DNA from: Flagellimonas eckloniae | GTDB taxonomy: Bacteria > Bacteroidota > Bacteroidia > Flavobacteriales > Flavobacteriaceae | Reading direction: 5' to 3' | DNA: 64,000 nt | NCBI RefSeq assembly: GCF_001413955.1 | Contig: NZ_LCTZ01000002.1 | Span: 992,001-1,056,000, forward strand | Shown here: positions 63,794 to 64,000 of the stretch, in pieces | Numbering within the stretch: the stretch's first letter is position 1 | Layout: each line of letters begins with the position of its first letter | Made by a program: the position numbers and the translations under genes | The notes under the pieces: model-generated | Told to the model about the DNA's origin: nothing | Database searches by the model: none | The model's input: only the letters and a program-made list of their open reading frames with translations

Positions 63794-64000
63794 TTAACTA
63801 TTCATTGAAGAAATAATGAACTCCTTAAAATCCTTGGAAATAGGAATCAAGTTATTGTTTATCATAATATCTTTTGAGTTGATAGCATCAATGTGGTCTA
63901 CATTTACAATGTAAGACTTATGGGCTCTGTAGAATTTATTCTTTGGTAGCTTTTCCAAATAATCCTTAAGTGGAGACCTTACCAAAAATTTCTTGTCAAC
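63794..64000 (-). CDS. LytTR-domain response regulator, 5'-truncated by window end
   Basis: The frame is open to base 64000; 68 residues are visible, forming the C-terminal part of a LytTR DNA-binding domain (KKFLVRSPLKDYLEKLP, FYRAHKSYIVNVDHIDAI, IPISKDFKEFII). In this class a receiver domain of about 120 residues usually precedes it, which would be outside the window. It pairs with the histidine kinase downstream as a two-component system. Confidence 0.88.
   Translation of the reverse strand, partial: VDKKFLVRSPLKDYLEKLPKNKFYRAHKSYIVNVDHIDAINSKDIMINNNLIPISKDFKEFIISSMNS

Overview
The window reads as a chromosomal segment of a gliding-type member of the Bacteroidota, most probably a marine Flavobacteriaceae (the Muricauda/Flagellimonas group is a guess from overall feel). 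Evidence: a giant adhesin with a type IX secretion (T9SS) type B sorting domain next to PorP/SprF and OmpA/PD40 partners; TonB/CarboxypepD_reg proteins; TAnnTTTG promoter boxes close to start codons; almost no Shine-Dalgarno sequences; and families largely restricted to flavobacteria (DUF4834, CAL67264-type membrane protein, alpha-E/ATP-grasp operon). No rRNA, tRNA, CRISPR array, transposase or integrase was seen.

Layout. 1-1855: 3' part of a UvrA-family ATPase. 2136-9943: three-gene T9SS surface operon (11-repeat adhesin, PorP/SprF, OmpA-PD40). 10057-11229: secreted Arg-rich protein behind a near-consensus sigma-54 promoter. 11300-16757 (minus): DUF4834, YfhO-like membrane enzyme, GT4 glycosyltransferase and flippase, a surface-polysaccharide operon. 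16843-21043: outer-membrane transporter-like protein, GNAT-like protein, AraC regulator, secreted zincin-like protein. 21068-25704 (minus): an AONS-family acyltransferase and a cysteine-synthase-like enzyme, which together look like the sulfonolipid (capnine) pair, and an oligopeptidase B lipoprotein. 25765-31303: YbaB, thioredoxin, OmpA protein, threonine aldolase, large zinc metalloprotease. 31493-34804: circularly permuted ATP-grasp, alpha-E and transglutaminase operon, a widespread cluster whose product is unknown. 34860-39773: prfB with its programmed +1 frameshift, ArsC-like protein, a small secreted protein, an outer-membrane beta-barrel receptor and a 57-residue membrane protein.

39840-42840 is the accessory island: a short DndC-like PP-loop sulfurtransferase without any other dnd gene, in an operon with a four-helix membrane protein; then a folded palindromic element and a second orphan membrane protein flanked by 17-bp inverted repeats. 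This is the best candidate for an undescribed system.

42860-64000 returns to core genes: fumC, a coiled-coil membrane protein, an MBL-fold hydrolase, ettA, a Gfo/Idh/MocA oxidoreductase, an acyl-CoA carboxylase beta subunit, two carboxypeptidase-like-domain proteins, an M24 peptidase, a plug/YfbK (VWA) fusion, a menC-CPBP protease-menE operon, and a TPR histidine kinase with the C-terminus of a LytTR response regulator at the window edge.
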